Part shown: positions 1 to 12,571 of the stretch, piece by piece
Position numbering within the stretch: the first letter of the stretch is position 1
How the letters are laid out: each line of letters starts with the position of its first letter
Source: Clytia hemisphaerica
Lineage: Eukaryota > Cnidaria > Hydrozoa > Leptothecata > Clytiidae
Length of the DNA: 64,000 bases
Reading direction: 5' to 3'
Assembly (NCBI GenBank): GCA_902728285.1
Contig: CACVBU010001134.1
Span: 675,007-739,006, forward strand
Notes under the pieces: generated by a model
The model's database searches: none
What the model saw: only the letters and a program-made list of their open reading frames with translations
Told to the model about the DNA's origin: nothing
Program-made: the position numbers and the translations under genes

Positions 1-156
1 TGAGCACCTTGCTGAGATTTCAGAATGAATTTTTTTCTAGTGAATAAAGTTGTTTAATGCTAGGGATTTCATAATGTCTAGACTACCGGAACCGGTTAAC
101 ACAACATAACATATTATCCTAAGACTATTGTTGATTTGTTATCCCACCCTGGAAGC

Positions 157-1964
157 TATTAGCCTCCGTCTCGGAAGAGGACTGGGCCTGAATTTGCGGA
201 CGTTTTCACAGTTTCACTTTCGTTTTCGGCTATGCGACAGCGTTTTCAAGCAGAAAGCAGAGGAAATCTGTGAAATTATGGCAGGGAATGCTAACCTATT
301 TTTCCAGTGTTTCTCAAGATTGGAGCAAGATTATTGTTCTAGAAAGTTCATAAAGGCCTAATAGTTTCATAATTAGTATGATTTCATCAGAAAAAACATT
401 TACACCAAAGCTCCTTATTGATATGTGAAGGCTACCAAAAATAGCAATGTCCTCCATCAGAACAACTTTAACATAATGGACAAGGACAGTCAAGAAGTCT
501 ACTTTGTTGAAAATTTGCACAAAATACTTAGAGAAAATGGTACTATGGAAGCCCATTCTATACTCCTAAATGATAGTTGAAAGATCAGCAGTTGAGAGGG
601 TTGATTAGAATAGAACTCAAAGCACACAATAAAGTATATACATATGTATTTGTCCAGAAAGAACTGGCATGTTGTTTGCTTTGTTTTGGTGTTTAAAAAT
701 ATGTACTTATCAGTCCTAAAAAATACAAATTGCAATGAGTCTGCTGGTTAAATGTTACTATATTTACAAGAAAAGATTACTGAAAAAAATACTACTGTGT
801 GTACTACTGATGAACTAAACTCAAAAACTAAAACTTTACCATAAATTTACATTACGACAATTTAAAAATCTATCTTTAATAGCAACAAAGAAAAAAACAT
901 GGCTCAAAGCTTTAAAAACAGAGCTAGTCAGAGCTTCAATTCAGTAGGTATAGAGCTTTCAAAATTTGAAAACAGACACTGCATTGGTATTACTACAAGA
1001 CATACTATCCACACGGTTTTTTCGATTCATGAAAAAAAATAAAGTATTTATCAAAAAAAGGTTCTCTTTTTTTTGGTAATCAATTCCAACAAACAACAAC
1101 AATCAATATAACAGTTTTTTGAAAACCATCCCACAGTGTAAACATTATCAACCAACTAAACCCACACCGCCAAATTGTAAAAATAAGTCAATATAATTTC
1201 TATCAACAATTTCTCGTAAAATGTTTTTTTCCAACATTCTGATACCAATCATGGCTGGAGGCATCATGTGTAGAATGACTGTGTGGTATTTCATTGCTTT
1301 TAATGATCACGATACCAAACATCAACCAAACAAAACTGACGCAAAGCCAAATCTGTCGATTAAAAATTTCCATGAAAATTATAATTGAAACTTATCTCGT
1401 AAAATGCTTTCTTCAACATTCTGGAGGTGTTCAAAGTTAGAGGTATCATATGTAGAGCCAAGAAATACATGAAAAGTCATTTGCTATCCCATTTGCCATG
1501 AGATATATGAGTCAACAAATCAAACAAAAACCAACAAATCATGTCTCTTCACTTTCATGTCACATCGTGTTTATATGGGAATCAGAAAGCCAATCCACAA
1601 GAAGAGCCATCTTCCTTTATTATGGAGTGTTCCAAAACTATTGGTAGGTTGTTTGGAAGTAAAGAAACTCACACAGTTTGTTTTATTTTGAAGATTTAAC
1701 TTGAAAGCAAACTGCATCTTTCCAGCAGAAACTCATGTTTCAACCTGCTACATAACATTGGTCAGTCGGGTCTGCTACTAACATGTAATAGTTTTATTAT
1801 AGCCGAGCTTGAGAATCCGTAGGCAGAACTTGTATCATGTATTATGTGTATAATTATGTCAGTCGACTTGAATCATGATACATTACTCACATTTCACTGG
1901 ATGCATTTTCGCTGTGAAATTATCCGCAAAATTTTCTGACCGCGTTCTGAGACGGAGGCTAATA
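157..1964. mobile_element. Putative non-autonomous DNA transposon, 1.8 kb
   Basis: The two ends are inverted copies. TATTAGCCTCCGTCTC at 157 is matched by its reverse complement ending at 1964, and weaker similarity continues inward for about 55 bases (both arms reach a TTTTCACAG-like block). The interior has only short chance frames. A motif with CTCGTAAAATG and CAACATTCTG occurs twice inside, near 1212 and 1395, as a diverged direct repeat. No transposase is seen and no clear target duplication was found, so the superfamily is unknown. Confidence 0.55.
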
Positions 1965-2353
1965 CATGAACAACTTAACTAGAATTCGAAAACAAAAACA
2001 AAGATGTATGTAGCTGTCGCAAATTAATTTGCAGCTGAGACAAAAATGGCTTTAATGGCTTTGATAGAATTTGAGTTGCGATTTTTTGCTCGTTGAAAAG
2101 ATATTTGCAAGTGGAATATTATCAAGCAAAGAAAATGAAAAATAAAGAATGAAAGTGAAAAATGAAGAATAAAAAAATGAACTTCTTGTAGAAATGTGGT
2201 ATAGTTACAATTTTGACAGGAGTGATTCTGAATGAAAACGGCTAAATTTCAATCAAATATTGCGCCAAAATAGTGTGAATCGAGTATGATGCAAGAACTG
2301 TCCCATACACGTTTTTTAATAAGAACATCCAAATATTTTGTCTTAACTTTTTT
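1965..2353. other. Intergenic, nothing recognised
   Basis: AT-rich sequence with no coding signal on either strand. It separates the 157-1964 element from a repeat fragment. Confidence 0.6.
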
Positions 2354-2520
2354 AGTTTTAAAGGTTTTGTTTTCACATAAGTGTTCCCGTTTCATATCAG
2401 ACACATATTTCATATCAGGACGGTGTCTGCCTATTGTTATATTATGCTGATATAAGCAAAAAAGTTTTTCTTTTCCTCTTTCTGACCAACCTTGCTCCAC
2501 ATGCGATTCAAAGTCCAGTA
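2354..2520. repeat. Partial copy of the 15974-16208 repeat
   Basis: Nearly the same as the first two thirds of 15974-16208. Shared blocks are AAAGGTTTT, GTGTTCCCGTTTCATATCAG, TTGTTATATTATGCT and CTTGCTCCACAT. The right end with the inverted terminal repeat is missing. It abuts the left arm of the nuclease-bearing transposon, so it may have been cut by that insertion. Confidence 0.75.
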
Positions 2521-3375
2521 GAAATTAGGGTCGACCTAGAAAAAATTATTATAAAAGGTTTCTATATACCGTTGGAAAGATAATTTTATCAGCTTTCCAA
2601 AAATGAAACCGGTCAATTTTTTCATCCTGGGGAAAAAAAGTTATGGACCAAACAGTGACAGGTGGCAAAAACCCCAAAATGCAGAAAATGAGTTTTTGAA
2701 ATATCTTTTAAATCGTCTGTAACTTACGATGTCAGCAAGGTATGACCTTCAAATTTTGCAAAATGCTTGAAAATGAAATACTAAAAGATGAGCAAAAATG
2801 CCCAAAACGTCATCAAAAAATGCATTTTCAGACAAAAATTGACTTTTTTCATATTTTTCAAAAATCGACTGGGGTAAAATTTGATTTCAAAATATAAAGT
2901 TTTTTTATTCTTCTGATTTAAAAGTATTTCATAACAAAACGTGACAGAAACAAGTATATATGCATGCTAGCTTAATTAATAGCTTCAAATAAAATCTAAA
3001 AACATTATGCTAGACAATGTATCTAAATAAAAAATGATCAAGCCTTGTCATAAAAAATTGAAAATCGAAGCATTTTTCATATAAGAAAATCTTTTATAAG
3101 CACACTTGAAGCTACGAATTAGCTATTATTAAACTGATGTTTTAAGTTTCACTAGTCATTTATCAGCCAGTCTAGAATTTGCCTGCCTCCTGTAATCAAT
3201 CAAAATTTAAAGGTTTAAAATCAAAGATCAAAGATTAAAGATATCCATAAAGTTCCTTCTTCGTCTTCATTATATAAAGCATTAAGATCCTCCTATCCTC
3301 AGAATCGTTAGTATCGTCAGTTTCATCAGTGTTCGTGAGAGGTGCATTGGCACTCCTTACAAAGATAAGTACATT

Positions 3376-5900
3376 TCAGTCCAACTCTACGACACGTGCA
3401 CCTGTAAGTAGATCACACATACCTTTACAGCCACAACGAATAACTTTCAATAGATCAGAGAGACCAGCTTTGATATCTGTCATGATTGGAGTAAAGGATT
3501 CAGCCACCATCTGCCACCCCCAGTTAAGTGGCATGTTGTCGGTATTTCTGAGCTCTCGCCATACTTTCAACTGGTGATACACGCGTAAGCCATGGTAATA
3601 AGCTGCCCTAGGTGATGGCGGTAGCATTGAAGGGTCGATGACAGCACGATTTGACAAAACCATTTGCTCGTACTTCTTCTTCCGTATAGTTGGCAATGTA
3701 TCCGTTGAAGAGTACAAGAGTTCAAACAGCCTTATCGCGATATCACCAATTTTCTCGGGAGAATTTTCTTTGTAGAATTCTCTGACGAGTGACTGAATTT
3801 CGGTTGATTCTTCTATTTTGTTGAAGATTGACGTCTTTCCGAAATTGTGAATTGCCGATGTCGTATCACAACCAGTGAATGCGTGGGCAAACAAAATGAA
3901 ATCTGCAATATGTGTGTTGCTTTGAAGAATTTCTGATACGTTGTAGCATTCTCTTTGCTTGCCTTTCTTTTTAGTCATATCGACCATGAAAATCTCCTTC
4001 AGTGACGAATCTTTGGCGATGTGATGCAACAGCAAACAAAGAATATCAGTGTCGTCAGAGTAGATAACAACAGACAAATCCTTAGCAGCATTCAACGCCT
4101 TTTTGACAATGGTTGTGTCTGCATCGCTTGGACACTCGACCACTTTGAAGTTGCGCTCTCTTAGGTAACCTGCCAGGTATGCAACAAATCTTTCTTTGTT
4201 ATGGTAGTTCCCAAGAAAGGTTTTTCTGTTGGCTGGACAAGGATTCGCCGCTTTGATTTCGACTTCTTGAGAAGCACTCCCAGATCGCTTTTGGTGAGTT
4301 GAATCGTTAGCCGACAAGCTGTATCCGTCAAAAACTATTGTATCGATGTTGTGATTTGTGAGAAATACTGCATACCTTTGAAAAATGACGCGGAATGTTT
4401 CATCTCTTTTCCAGTCACAACACCACAGCAGACCACCACCATCAACAATACGAGTTGTTTCTGGAATGCTAACAGCAGGATTCCCACTTCTAAGGTATGG
4501 TTTTAAAACTGATTTCGGCGATGTTCGCATGATGCCATCTTTAAACAGGGACAATGGATATGGCGATAACTCGTAATTGAAGTAATCAACGATATCATTC
4601 TCAGGCTTTCGTTCAACTAGGACGATCAGACGTAGGAAGAGAGTCAGCGGATCGACGGATACTTTTTCTTTCTCGATGCTGACGTTGGAATACAAGCTTT
4701 TGAATACAACGATTGATCTTCTAATTCTTTGTGGATAGCAGCCCCGGTTGTGTCGGCTTTGTCACATGTCAATCGCTTTTCTAGGTCTACCAGCCCTGTG
4801 TCAAGTGAAATAAGATCTTTACTGATGGTAAATGGGTTTCGGTCATCAAACCATCTCTGAAACCAAAGTATTAATTCTCGTTAAATACGACTTTTGTAAT
4901 GGATAATTCAGCTAGGTTAGACTTAGATTCCCCTGTTTAAATCAGCGATCCAAACAAAAAGAGACCCATAAAACTAAGTAGGCCAGACAATAGTCATGCA
5001 CGCACAGTTAGAATAGAAATAGAAGGAATTTGGAAGAAATCAGAAAGAATGAAAGTTACCTTAATTTTGAGGAAATGTTCGTAATCTCGCTTGATTCTAC
5101 CAACAAAAAGTTCTTTGTGCTTAGATGTTGATTGTGGTTTGGTTGAGACGATTGTATTCATGGTGTCTGATATTTCCGCACATCGGTGCATCGTTTTAGT
5201 CCAGACTTGTAAAACGTTTTAGGTAATCCATTTAGCCACGACTCCTGATCTACCCTTCAAAGACTTCATCAATATTTTTTCAATGGAAAGGTCTGTCCAA
5301 AGACCAGCCCAATTCTTTAAGGTTCTTCGGACAGTGTGGTTACCCTTCAACAGCTGATCGTACACCTCCGGTTGCGCAGTTTCCAATTCAGTGACAGATT
5401 GAAGATACAATCTGCAGGACTTGGCGTAGTTGTTGTGTCCTGTTGCAGCAAAAAGATTGAGCATGGCATAGGTTGAGGAGATGTGCAATTTCCAATCATT
5501 AGTTCTTTCTGCCCTGATGAAATCTTGCACAACGTTGACGTAACGGATGTAGCTTGAGCATAGGGCAGCTGTCCTGGATGATTCTGATAACTCTTTATGT
5601 TTAGCTTCAACCCATTTGCTTAGCTTGGTGCTGATTTCTTCTCCTTCGTGCACGGGGGGGGGGGTCAATAGCATTGTAGCACTGCTCCAGTTCTTCTTTT
5701 TCTTTGTTGGTGAGCTTGTTCCAGAACTCTTCCATCAAGATGGATTGTACGCCAGTTGCGCAAAGTAGATGACCACGAACGGATCTGGAATATGCTTAGC
5801 CAGTGAACATGTGTCCAACTGTTACAGGTGCATAAGCTGTTTCGAGAGCTTTGTTCAACCCAGATCCCTGCATAAGGTTTCCAAAAAGCTCGACTTTTCT
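3376..5900 (-). pseudogene. Decayed transposase-like protein with FEN/XPG-like nuclease domain
   Basis: Read from high to low coordinates. A frame from about 5895 (…QGSGL, AYAPVTVGHMFTG) meets an in-frame TAA at 5796-5798 and continues to 5655-5663, where a C-run shifts the frame. It goes on through FIRAERTNDWKLH, GHNNYAKS and WAGLWTDLSIE to a second in-frame TAA (5219-5221), then MHRCAEISDTM, then an apparent GT..AG intron (4857-5059), then WFDDRNPF. A frame change near 4700 leads to an intact 439-codon ORF (3376-4695). That ORF has the acidic pattern of flap endonucleases: D85 (VDGGG), D123 (VFDGY), D191/D193 (SDADT), D214/D215/D217 (SDDTD) and D277 (AFTGCDTTSA). It ends near a short Cys cluster (CGCKGMC). 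Proteins with this layout are common, repeat-associated and usually unnamed in invertebrate genomes. Two stops and two frame breaks show this copy is dead, although the nuclease part is open. Confidence 0.82.
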
Positions 5901-5982
5901 TCAATAAAAAGCGGTTGAAAAATATCAAACAAATACACAGAGGCTGCTTATGTTAGTTGCTAAAAAAAGGTGTGAAGTAATT

Positions 5983-6307
5983 GGGGGGTACTAGGGTTGC
6001 GAGCTGACGGGGGGGGTGCCGCCCGACTTTCGAACTTTGGACCCTTACCGGGAATAAAGAGGAGAAAACAAAGGAAATTTTTGGGAATTTTACTACCCTT
6101 AGCGGGAGAAATTTGACCAAATTTCGATCTTTCAGGGGGTAAAAAGTTGAAATTTTCCTATTTTTCCGACCCTTAGTGGGATTGAAATTTGATTTTCTGA
6201 TTTTTGCGACCCTTAGCGGGACTTTGAAAGTCCAAAAATGGTACCCTTAAGCGCGCGGCACATACCGTACCCTCCATTTGCCTAAGTACCCCCCCCCCCC
6301 CCCCGGG
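5983..6307. mobile_element. MITE with GGGGGTAC-type ends
   Basis: Begins GGGGGGTACTAGG and ends CCTAAGTACCCCCC, so the ends are inverted copies. Inside, the phrase GACCCTTAGCGGGA recurs at intervals. The same ends occur at 33334-33537 (gene B intron 1) and, more loosely, at 12014-12495. It lies inside the 5' part of the nuclease-bearing transposon and probably helped to break that gene. Confidence 0.65.
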
Positions 6308-6719
6308 AATTGATATAATTAAACATTAAATGCTTAGATAGGAAGTCAATGAATTTCAGAAAGAAAGTATCAAAATTGCTGACCAATTAATCCCAGTCAT
6401 TTTCACATATCAAGCTTATTATCGAGAGGAGTTCTGGTCATTTAATTGATTTTTGGGTGATTTTTGATTAATTTTTGTTTTTCTTATGTTATTCATTTTC
6501 AAGGTTTTTGCAAAATTTCAAAAACTCATTTTCTGCATTTTGGGGTTTTTACCACCTGTCACTGTTTGGTCCATAACTTTTTTTCCTCAAAACGAAAAAA
6601 TTGACCGGTTTCATTTCTGGAAAGCTGATAAAATTATTTTTCCAACGGTATATAGAAACCTTTTATAATAATTTTTTCTAGGTTGACCCTATTTTAGACG
6701 ATATTCTACTTATTTAATA

Positions 6720-7027
6720 ATAAAAGTCTAAAATGCTCTTAAAAGATTTTTTTTTCTTCCATTTTTTTAAGAAGTCTTGTGTTTTAGAGTCCACAAAGCA
6801 TTAAAATGTTCTTATCTAGTTCATATTCTTTTAGCTAATAAAGTTATATTTCAAAAATCACTATGTAAAATATATAACTATAAGCTTCATGGTAGATATA
6901 ACTTTATGAATTTGCTCTACGAAGATTATTGAGCACTCTTTTAATGGTTGTTCAACAAACACTTCATAATATTTTAGCTATCGAAGCCTTATGTTCTTAC
7001 ATAGTTTGTTCTTTTAAAAAGTGTATA
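6720..7027. repeat. Diverged, interrupted copy of the TACACG-ended MITE
   Basis: Contains the family's internal blocks in order: TTTTAGAGTC followed by AAAGC and AAAATGTTCTTA, then TATCGAAGCCTTATGTTCTTA and TAGTTTGTTCTT. About 120 bases of unrelated sequence interrupt it near 6835-6960. The terminal TACACG boxes are lost. Confidence 0.6.
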
Positions 7028-7109
7028 TTTAAAATGATAGAGTGGAGCTGAGTCAGAAAAGTGGGAAGCTGAAAGTTCTTACAAATAAGAGAAACAAAGC
7101 TTCAGCAAA

Positions 7110-7341
7110 GAGGCTCTCTGAGCGGAAACTCTGATCACGATATCACACATTTTGTCTTCAATCGTGATCACGCAAATCAGCAAAAAAATGCACAATCACA
7201 CATCTCTTTGAAAAAGTCCAAATTACGTATCACGGCTCAAAATTCTTTCAAATCACGATCACGTTTTGACCTCTCATCACGCAATCACGAGGAAAAAATG
7301 TCCCTATCACGTCATCAAGAAAGCCGCTAGGAGGGGGGCTC
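7110..7341. mobile_element. MITE with GAGGCTC..GCGG ends and many ATCACG boxes
   Basis: Starts GAGGCTCTCTGAGCGG and ends CCGCTAGGAGGGGGGCTC, an imperfect inverted repeat. The interior is packed with ATCACG or its complement (at least ten times). A related copy in the opposite orientation lies at 62830-63045, and a 100-bp short form at 15501-15600. Confidence 0.65.
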
Positions 7342-9368
7342 AGCAAACGTTGACCTTTCTAGTTAAGTTTTGGTTGTCAATGCTGTACACTTTTCATTTT
7401 TTCCTACTTCATTTAACCCACTCCTTGCAAAATAGAAACCATTTTACTATTATAAGGCCAGGCCAATTTAATTTGTTGTTTTACTGGCCACCTATAACAC
7501 CTATAAAATTTCCTAAAAAGGCAGCAAAAACTACTAAATCCTGACAAAAATGCGAAATACAAAATAGAAAGTCACAAAAAGCTCGAATTTATGGATAAAA
7601 TGAAAAATTGAACATAAAATTCTTAAAACCTTGGAAAACCTTCCAAAATATTGAAAACTTGACAGTTTGTAAAGCAATGAAAATAAAATATACTTCAATA
7701 GGCCGAATCAAACTCCAGCGCCTCCGTCGGCTGTCAAGCTCAGTATCCCCCTCTGCCCAACCGGATTACTGATTCCCTCCCCTCCCCCCCAACCAGATTA
7801 TTAATCCCTTTCCCTCCCCACCCCCAACCGGGTTATTGATTCCGTCCCCTCTTAACCATGTCTGTTATAGGCATTGTGTTCTACTCAATATTGTGATAAA
7901 ATCTTTTCTTTGTCGGTTTAGAAAAATAATAAATGAAATGAAACGATAAATTATGATAAATATTACAAAAAACAAAGATGAAAATATACTCAGGTCAGAT
8001 GCTATCTTCGACGACCAAGATAAAGACCTTGGAAACTAAAGACATAAGGTTAATATTTGGTTGTGTTGTTGATGATTGATTTATGTGAGATGTTCAAATC
8101 GACCAGATTCAAGATCAAATAGACGGAGAATTACAAAGAACACACACCCCATACAATGTAAGTAAAAAATCAAGATCAAACGCTCGAAATCTTTATAATA
8201 TATATGCTTTGCCACATGTGTCAGCACCACTTCTTAACCCTTCGAGCATCTTTGGGAGGGGGGGGCGAAGAGGCACCCCCTAAGAAAAAAACTTTTTTTC
8301 TTGAAATGTTTATCCAATTGACTTTAAATTTTGTAAGTGTGCATCAAATATGAATTGCCATCTTTGATGAAAATTTCGTATCATTTAGAACGTCAACGCC
8401 ACCTGATCGATGACGTCCTCATTCTTTGAAAATACCGAAAGTAGGCTCTAATTTTCTTTCACTTTAATTTTTTTTCAAATTTTGTGAGGCAACTCCACGT
8501 GGCATTTATTTTTGGGGCTAAACAGCCCTAGGATACTGTATCTCGTGATTGGAAAATGCTATTGACTTGAAATTTTGACAAATGTTCATAGTGTGAATTT
8601 CTTTAAGAGGGGAATCCAACTTTTCAAGAAAGGCTTTATAGGGGGGGTAAGAGATTTTCTGAGTTAAATGGGGGGTTTAAGTTTTTAGGGGGTATTAAAT
8701 AAAAATAGGGGGGATAAAAACCTTTTGGTAAAAATATGTATTATATCTTAAATTGGTCAAAGAATTGGGTATAGTCCAACAAAATAGCAATGTAAATGGC
8801 AAATTTTTTCCCTGCGGCGCCATTTTATATCTTTTCTTCCCATATAAATTTTAATTTTTTAGTATTTAGCGGTTTGTGAACCACCATTGTAGTTAGTGCG
8901 GGCTCGAAAAATTTTTTAAATAGGGGAAATGCATATATAGGGGGGATGAAGTATAAATGGGCGGGATCAGACCCTCTATGCACACTATGATGTTAGGTAT
9001 TGATGATACAAGCTTACAGCCAAAATTTCAGCAAAATCAGACAAGTGGTTATGCTGAAAGTGTTCACTTTTTAGGTTAAAAACGGACCGGTCTGTAAAAT
9101 ACTAACCTGTCACGTGACTAAATTGAAACTTTGCACACTGTCTTAGGATGTGCCATGTCTTAGATGGTCAATATCACTGGTGAAGGTTTCAAGTCAAAAG
9201 CTTCAGTAATTCCTGAGTTCTGGCAGGTGGTCAACGTGTATTTTACAGACCGGTCTGCAAAGTACCAAATACTTATGGGAACCTCACCTGGATTGCTTAA
9301 TTTAACGCAAGAATGCAATCTTATCACAAAACTCATCGGCCAATACAAAAGTTACATGAAAGCATATT
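7342..9368. other. Intergenic, G/C-run rich, no gene seen
   Basis: There is a C-rich tract at about 7740-7855 with three near-repeats of CAACCGGRTTATTGATTCC. Several G-runs with GGGGGGTAAGAG-type phrases occur at 8640-8960. GACCGGTCTGTAAAATA (about 9085) is repeated in inverse as TATTTTACAGACCGGTCT (about 9239), which probably marks the ends of another short element. No coding exon was recognised. Confidence 0.55.
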
Positions 9369-9620
9369 CCGTATAAAAAACCCTGGTCTGGAAGCCTATT
9401 GTTGTAACTTTTTGTCAGCTTTTTCCTTTGCTAATAACGATCAAAAAAAATCGATTTGCCCAGTTTTTGATCACGTTACCAAATACTTCTTTTAGGATTG
9501 GTTCAAAAGTTAATCACATGATCAAAAAGTGAGCAAAACAAGATAATTTCTCAACGCAAGTTCAAGTTCGCAACAATAGAAAGAAACAAAAGGCTTCCAG
9601 ACCGGGGTTTCTTATACGAA
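9369..9620. mobile_element. MITE, 250 bp
   Basis: The left end CCGTATAAAAAACCCTGG followed by TCTGGAAGCCT is mirrored at the right end by AGGCTTCCAGACCGGGG then TTTCTTATACG. The inverted ends are about 30 bases long with a few differences. The interior is AT-rich without a frame. Confidence 0.7.
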
Positions 9621-10551
9621 CTATGATGAAAGTGAAGTGAATTAAGTTTGTATCAGTTTTGGATAACTGGTAAGCTGACCACGGCTTTCGACGTCGGCTT
9701 TTCTATGTCTATCATTATCATTTCACTTTTTTTTTAAACCATTCATTTTTTCAGATGCCATCAAATGGAAGTATAGAAAAACATGGATGAAATCAGCCGG
9801 TGGCAATAGATACAAAATATGTAACTTATATTAAGGCTTGAGGTAATTTTTATTTTGTTTTTACTTTATATATATTTCCAGCAGCGAAAGTAAAAAGTTT
9901 TCCATGTTTTTTCGTCAAACGAGTCAAAAGCCACCTGGTCCTCTTTTTTCCTTCAACAGCAGGCGTGAATGCTTGACCAACTCTCACTTGCTTTACATAG
10001 TATACTTTAGTGACAATTTTCAGACTCCCCTCCTAACCGAATTAGACGCTACCTTAATGTGGCCTTAACGAAAGGTTTTATTGACGAAGGTGTTAGATTT
10101 TGAATCGATTTCCATCGATTAGAAGCTAATTATTCGTATATTAATTAAAGGTTTAAGATCGCTAATGTAATGTTTCCCTGGCATTTAAAGTAGTCAGCGA
10201 GAATTTGAATGTCTTTCTGTTTTTCGTCCTGTTTTTTTTTTCGAACAACAGGCCTGATTGACGGAGCCCGATTTTCGAAAGAAAAAAAAAATCGCCTGAA
10301 ATGCTGGAAATATGCCAGAAAAACCGTTTTTTTTTGCATTTTCTTGAGATTTTATCATTAGATTTTTCCGATTTTTTGCACAGAGATGCGTAATGGCAAT
10401 GCCTAAAATGTGGTCATTTCGAATTTTTGAGAAAATTTTTTTACCGTTTCTGACTGTTTGTTTTTATTTTTCTCCTTATTGCTATCTAACTTTCATCATC
10501 AGGTAGGTCCATTCAACATGTAGCTTGTTTCTTTAGGAACTTGGACTGCTT
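9621..10551. other. Intergenic, nothing recognised
   Basis: AT-rich sequence with several A and T runs. Short frames on both strands look like chance openings. Confidence 0.55.
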
Positions 10552-11813
10552 GTAGTGGAGTCTACTTTTAGTTGAATTTTTTGATAAAAGTTATGTTGAA
10601 TTTAAGGGAGCATATGACAAATTGAGAGCCCCACCATTTATTTGATAGACAAATAGTGTCTAGGGTGGAGCAAAAAACCCTAAAAATTAATTTTACCTAG
10701 CTCAGGAAAAGCCATTAAAAATGACGATTGGAAATTGTACTTCTTAAAACCCCCAAAGTATGCTAAATATAGACTAAAATTAGGCTATTTGGAGAAAAAT
10801 TTCTTTTGATAATTTGGAATATGTTACTGAAAGGGGGATGTGTTTAACAGTAACCTGAGAGTATCCATTTTCAATTTCTCATAAGCATAAGTGTAGGAGC
10901 TAAAAGGTTCTTATTAAAATTTTAATTCGTTATTAATTACCATGGTAACAAGTTGCAGTCATCATCAAGTCAATTAAATAATCTGACAAACTAATCAATT
11001 TACTATAGGGTTAGCTCATCATTATTTCTCCTTTTTTGTTCGTTCAATTTTCGATGAGGAAAATTGGTTTTATGTGGTAAACGAGATTTCAAATCTGATC
11101 GAAGAGAGTGTATGTAGAGGTATCAATTATGGAAGGGAAGAGTTTGAATCTGTACTTACCTATGAGAATCCAAAAGTTATCTTAACAATCAAAAGCGGCA
11201 AAATTGTAAAAACGTGGCTATCACAGCATTTGATGACCGAATATTGGTGATTTTGAGGCTTTTGATTGTTATAAGGGAACTTTCGGATTGTTATAGGTAG
11301 GTACGGTAGTTTGTCTATCTTGTTCTTAGTGTAATTATTTTGGAGTCTTAAACCTTTAAATGGTTTAAATATGTGTTCTTCTTTAATTTGAGTCAGTAAA
11401 TCGATGCCTCATGAAAATCTGAGTTAATTATTCTCTTACTAAATTGTAAAAAACGTGGCTACCACAGTATTTGATCACCGAATATTGGCGATTTTGAGGC
11501 TCTTTTGATTGTTAAGGGAGCTTTTGGATTGTTATAGATAACCTCGTATTTAGTGTCTGATATTATTATTTTGGAGTCATAAACGTTTAAATGTGTTCTT
11601 CTTAAATTTGAGTCAGTATTCTTAGGTTATTAATGTTTGTTTCCCTTTTTGTATTATATCTTTCAACTCCAAGTAGTTTTATTGTTATTTGGACTTTTAA
11701 CATTTTATCTCAAAATGGCGGTATCGCCAAACGCTCCTAGTCTACTTCACTGGACTCAGCGTCATAAAAAGTATCAAAAAGCAAATTTCAGCTAAAAGTA
11801 GACTCTAGTCTAC
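10552..11813. mobile_element. Putative DNA transposon, 1.26 kb, with an internal tandem duplication
   Basis: The left end has GTAGTGGAGTCTACTTTTAG followed by TTGAA. The right end has the reverse complement, TTTCAGCTAAAAGTAGACTC then TAGTCTAC, giving an inverted repeat of about 28 bases. Inside, about 190 bases at 11206-11400 are repeated at 11446-11635, about 240 bases apart (AACGTGGCTAYCACAG, CCGAATATTGG, GATTTTGAGGC). No transposase is visible. Confidence 0.5.
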
Positions 11814-12013
11814 CTTAACTATAGTTTCCAGAAATAGATCATGATTAATTTCATGTCAAACATGTCAAGCATTTAAAGTGGTTGGTTTTCCGCGCAGTTT
11901 TGATTTCTATTATACGTCAAATTTGATAAATTGTTTTTGGATTCCTCTGAGTCAACAATTTGTCCTTTTCACATGTTATTTAAAGGTACACTTTTTTCAA
12001 GAGCAAATGAAAT

Positions 12014-12495
12014 CCCGGGGGAGTGGGTACATTTTTAGGCTTCCCAAAGTGCACTGTAAGGGTCGAAATGAAAGAAAAAGAAAGTACAGGAAAATACACT
12101 TTAAGGGTTTAAAGATAAGAAAAACGAAGTTTCTTGGAAAAAATTCAGACAATTTTTTGCCATACATTTACACAACTCTGCAATGGGTAAAGTCTAGGGC
12201 AAAATGGATTACGGGGATGCGCTGCTGGTCAGGGTACCTTTTTTAACCTCCGCGAGTCCCAGGTAGGGTCTCAAAAACACCAAAATAGAAAAACCAGTCC
12301 CTCGTAGGGTGCCTTTTTTGGAAAATTTGGGGAAAAAGTAGAAAATTTTTGAACATTTTGGAATTTCAGTCCCATTCAGGGTCACTTTTTTCGCAAATTT
12401 CGGCAAAATTTTTGAAAAAACGAGTCCCACGTAGGGTCCATATTTCAGACCTCAGCGGAGCACCCCCGTCGGTCGGCAAGGGTAGTACCCCGGGG
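12014..12495. repeat. Repeat with CCCGGGG..GGTAC ends
   Basis: Starts CCCGGGGGAGTGGGTAC and ends GTAGTACCCCGGGG. The interior carries AGTCCCN1-5GTAGGGT phrases four times between 12240 and 12440. It is probably a diverged, larger relative of 5983-6307. Long frames cross it on both strands (11878-12246 +, 12209-12430 -) but follow the repeat phrases and are not genes. Confidence 0.5.
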
Positions 12496-12571
12496 TAGAT
12501 TTCAGATCGATTGCCCCCCTCCCCTTGGAATAAAAAGGAAGCTGTTCCCTCACCATAATATACTGTAAATC

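Larger units (their letters stand above)
2527..6690 (-). mobile_element. DNA transposon with 174-bp inverted repeats and a nuclease/transposase gene
   Basis: Positions 2527-2700 and 6517-6690 are inverted copies of each other: both 174 bases, no gaps, and about eight differences counted by eye. Similarity may run slightly further out, so the true ends are uncertain by some 20 bases. The element holds one decayed minus-strand gene (3376-about 5900) with a FEN/XPG-like nuclease as its C-terminal part. The upstream third is damaged and carries a separate MITE at 5983-6307. A long-TIR transposon coding for an XPG-like nuclease recalls the Academ superfamily as I remember it; that assignment is inference. 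No target duplication was recognised. Confidence 0.75.

Noticed and set aside
5219..5798. Alternative genetic code with TAA read as an amino acid, because the transposase-like frame continues through two TAA codons
   Set aside because: Two frame breaks also occur, and host genes B, C and D use TAA as a normal stop; simple decay explains it.
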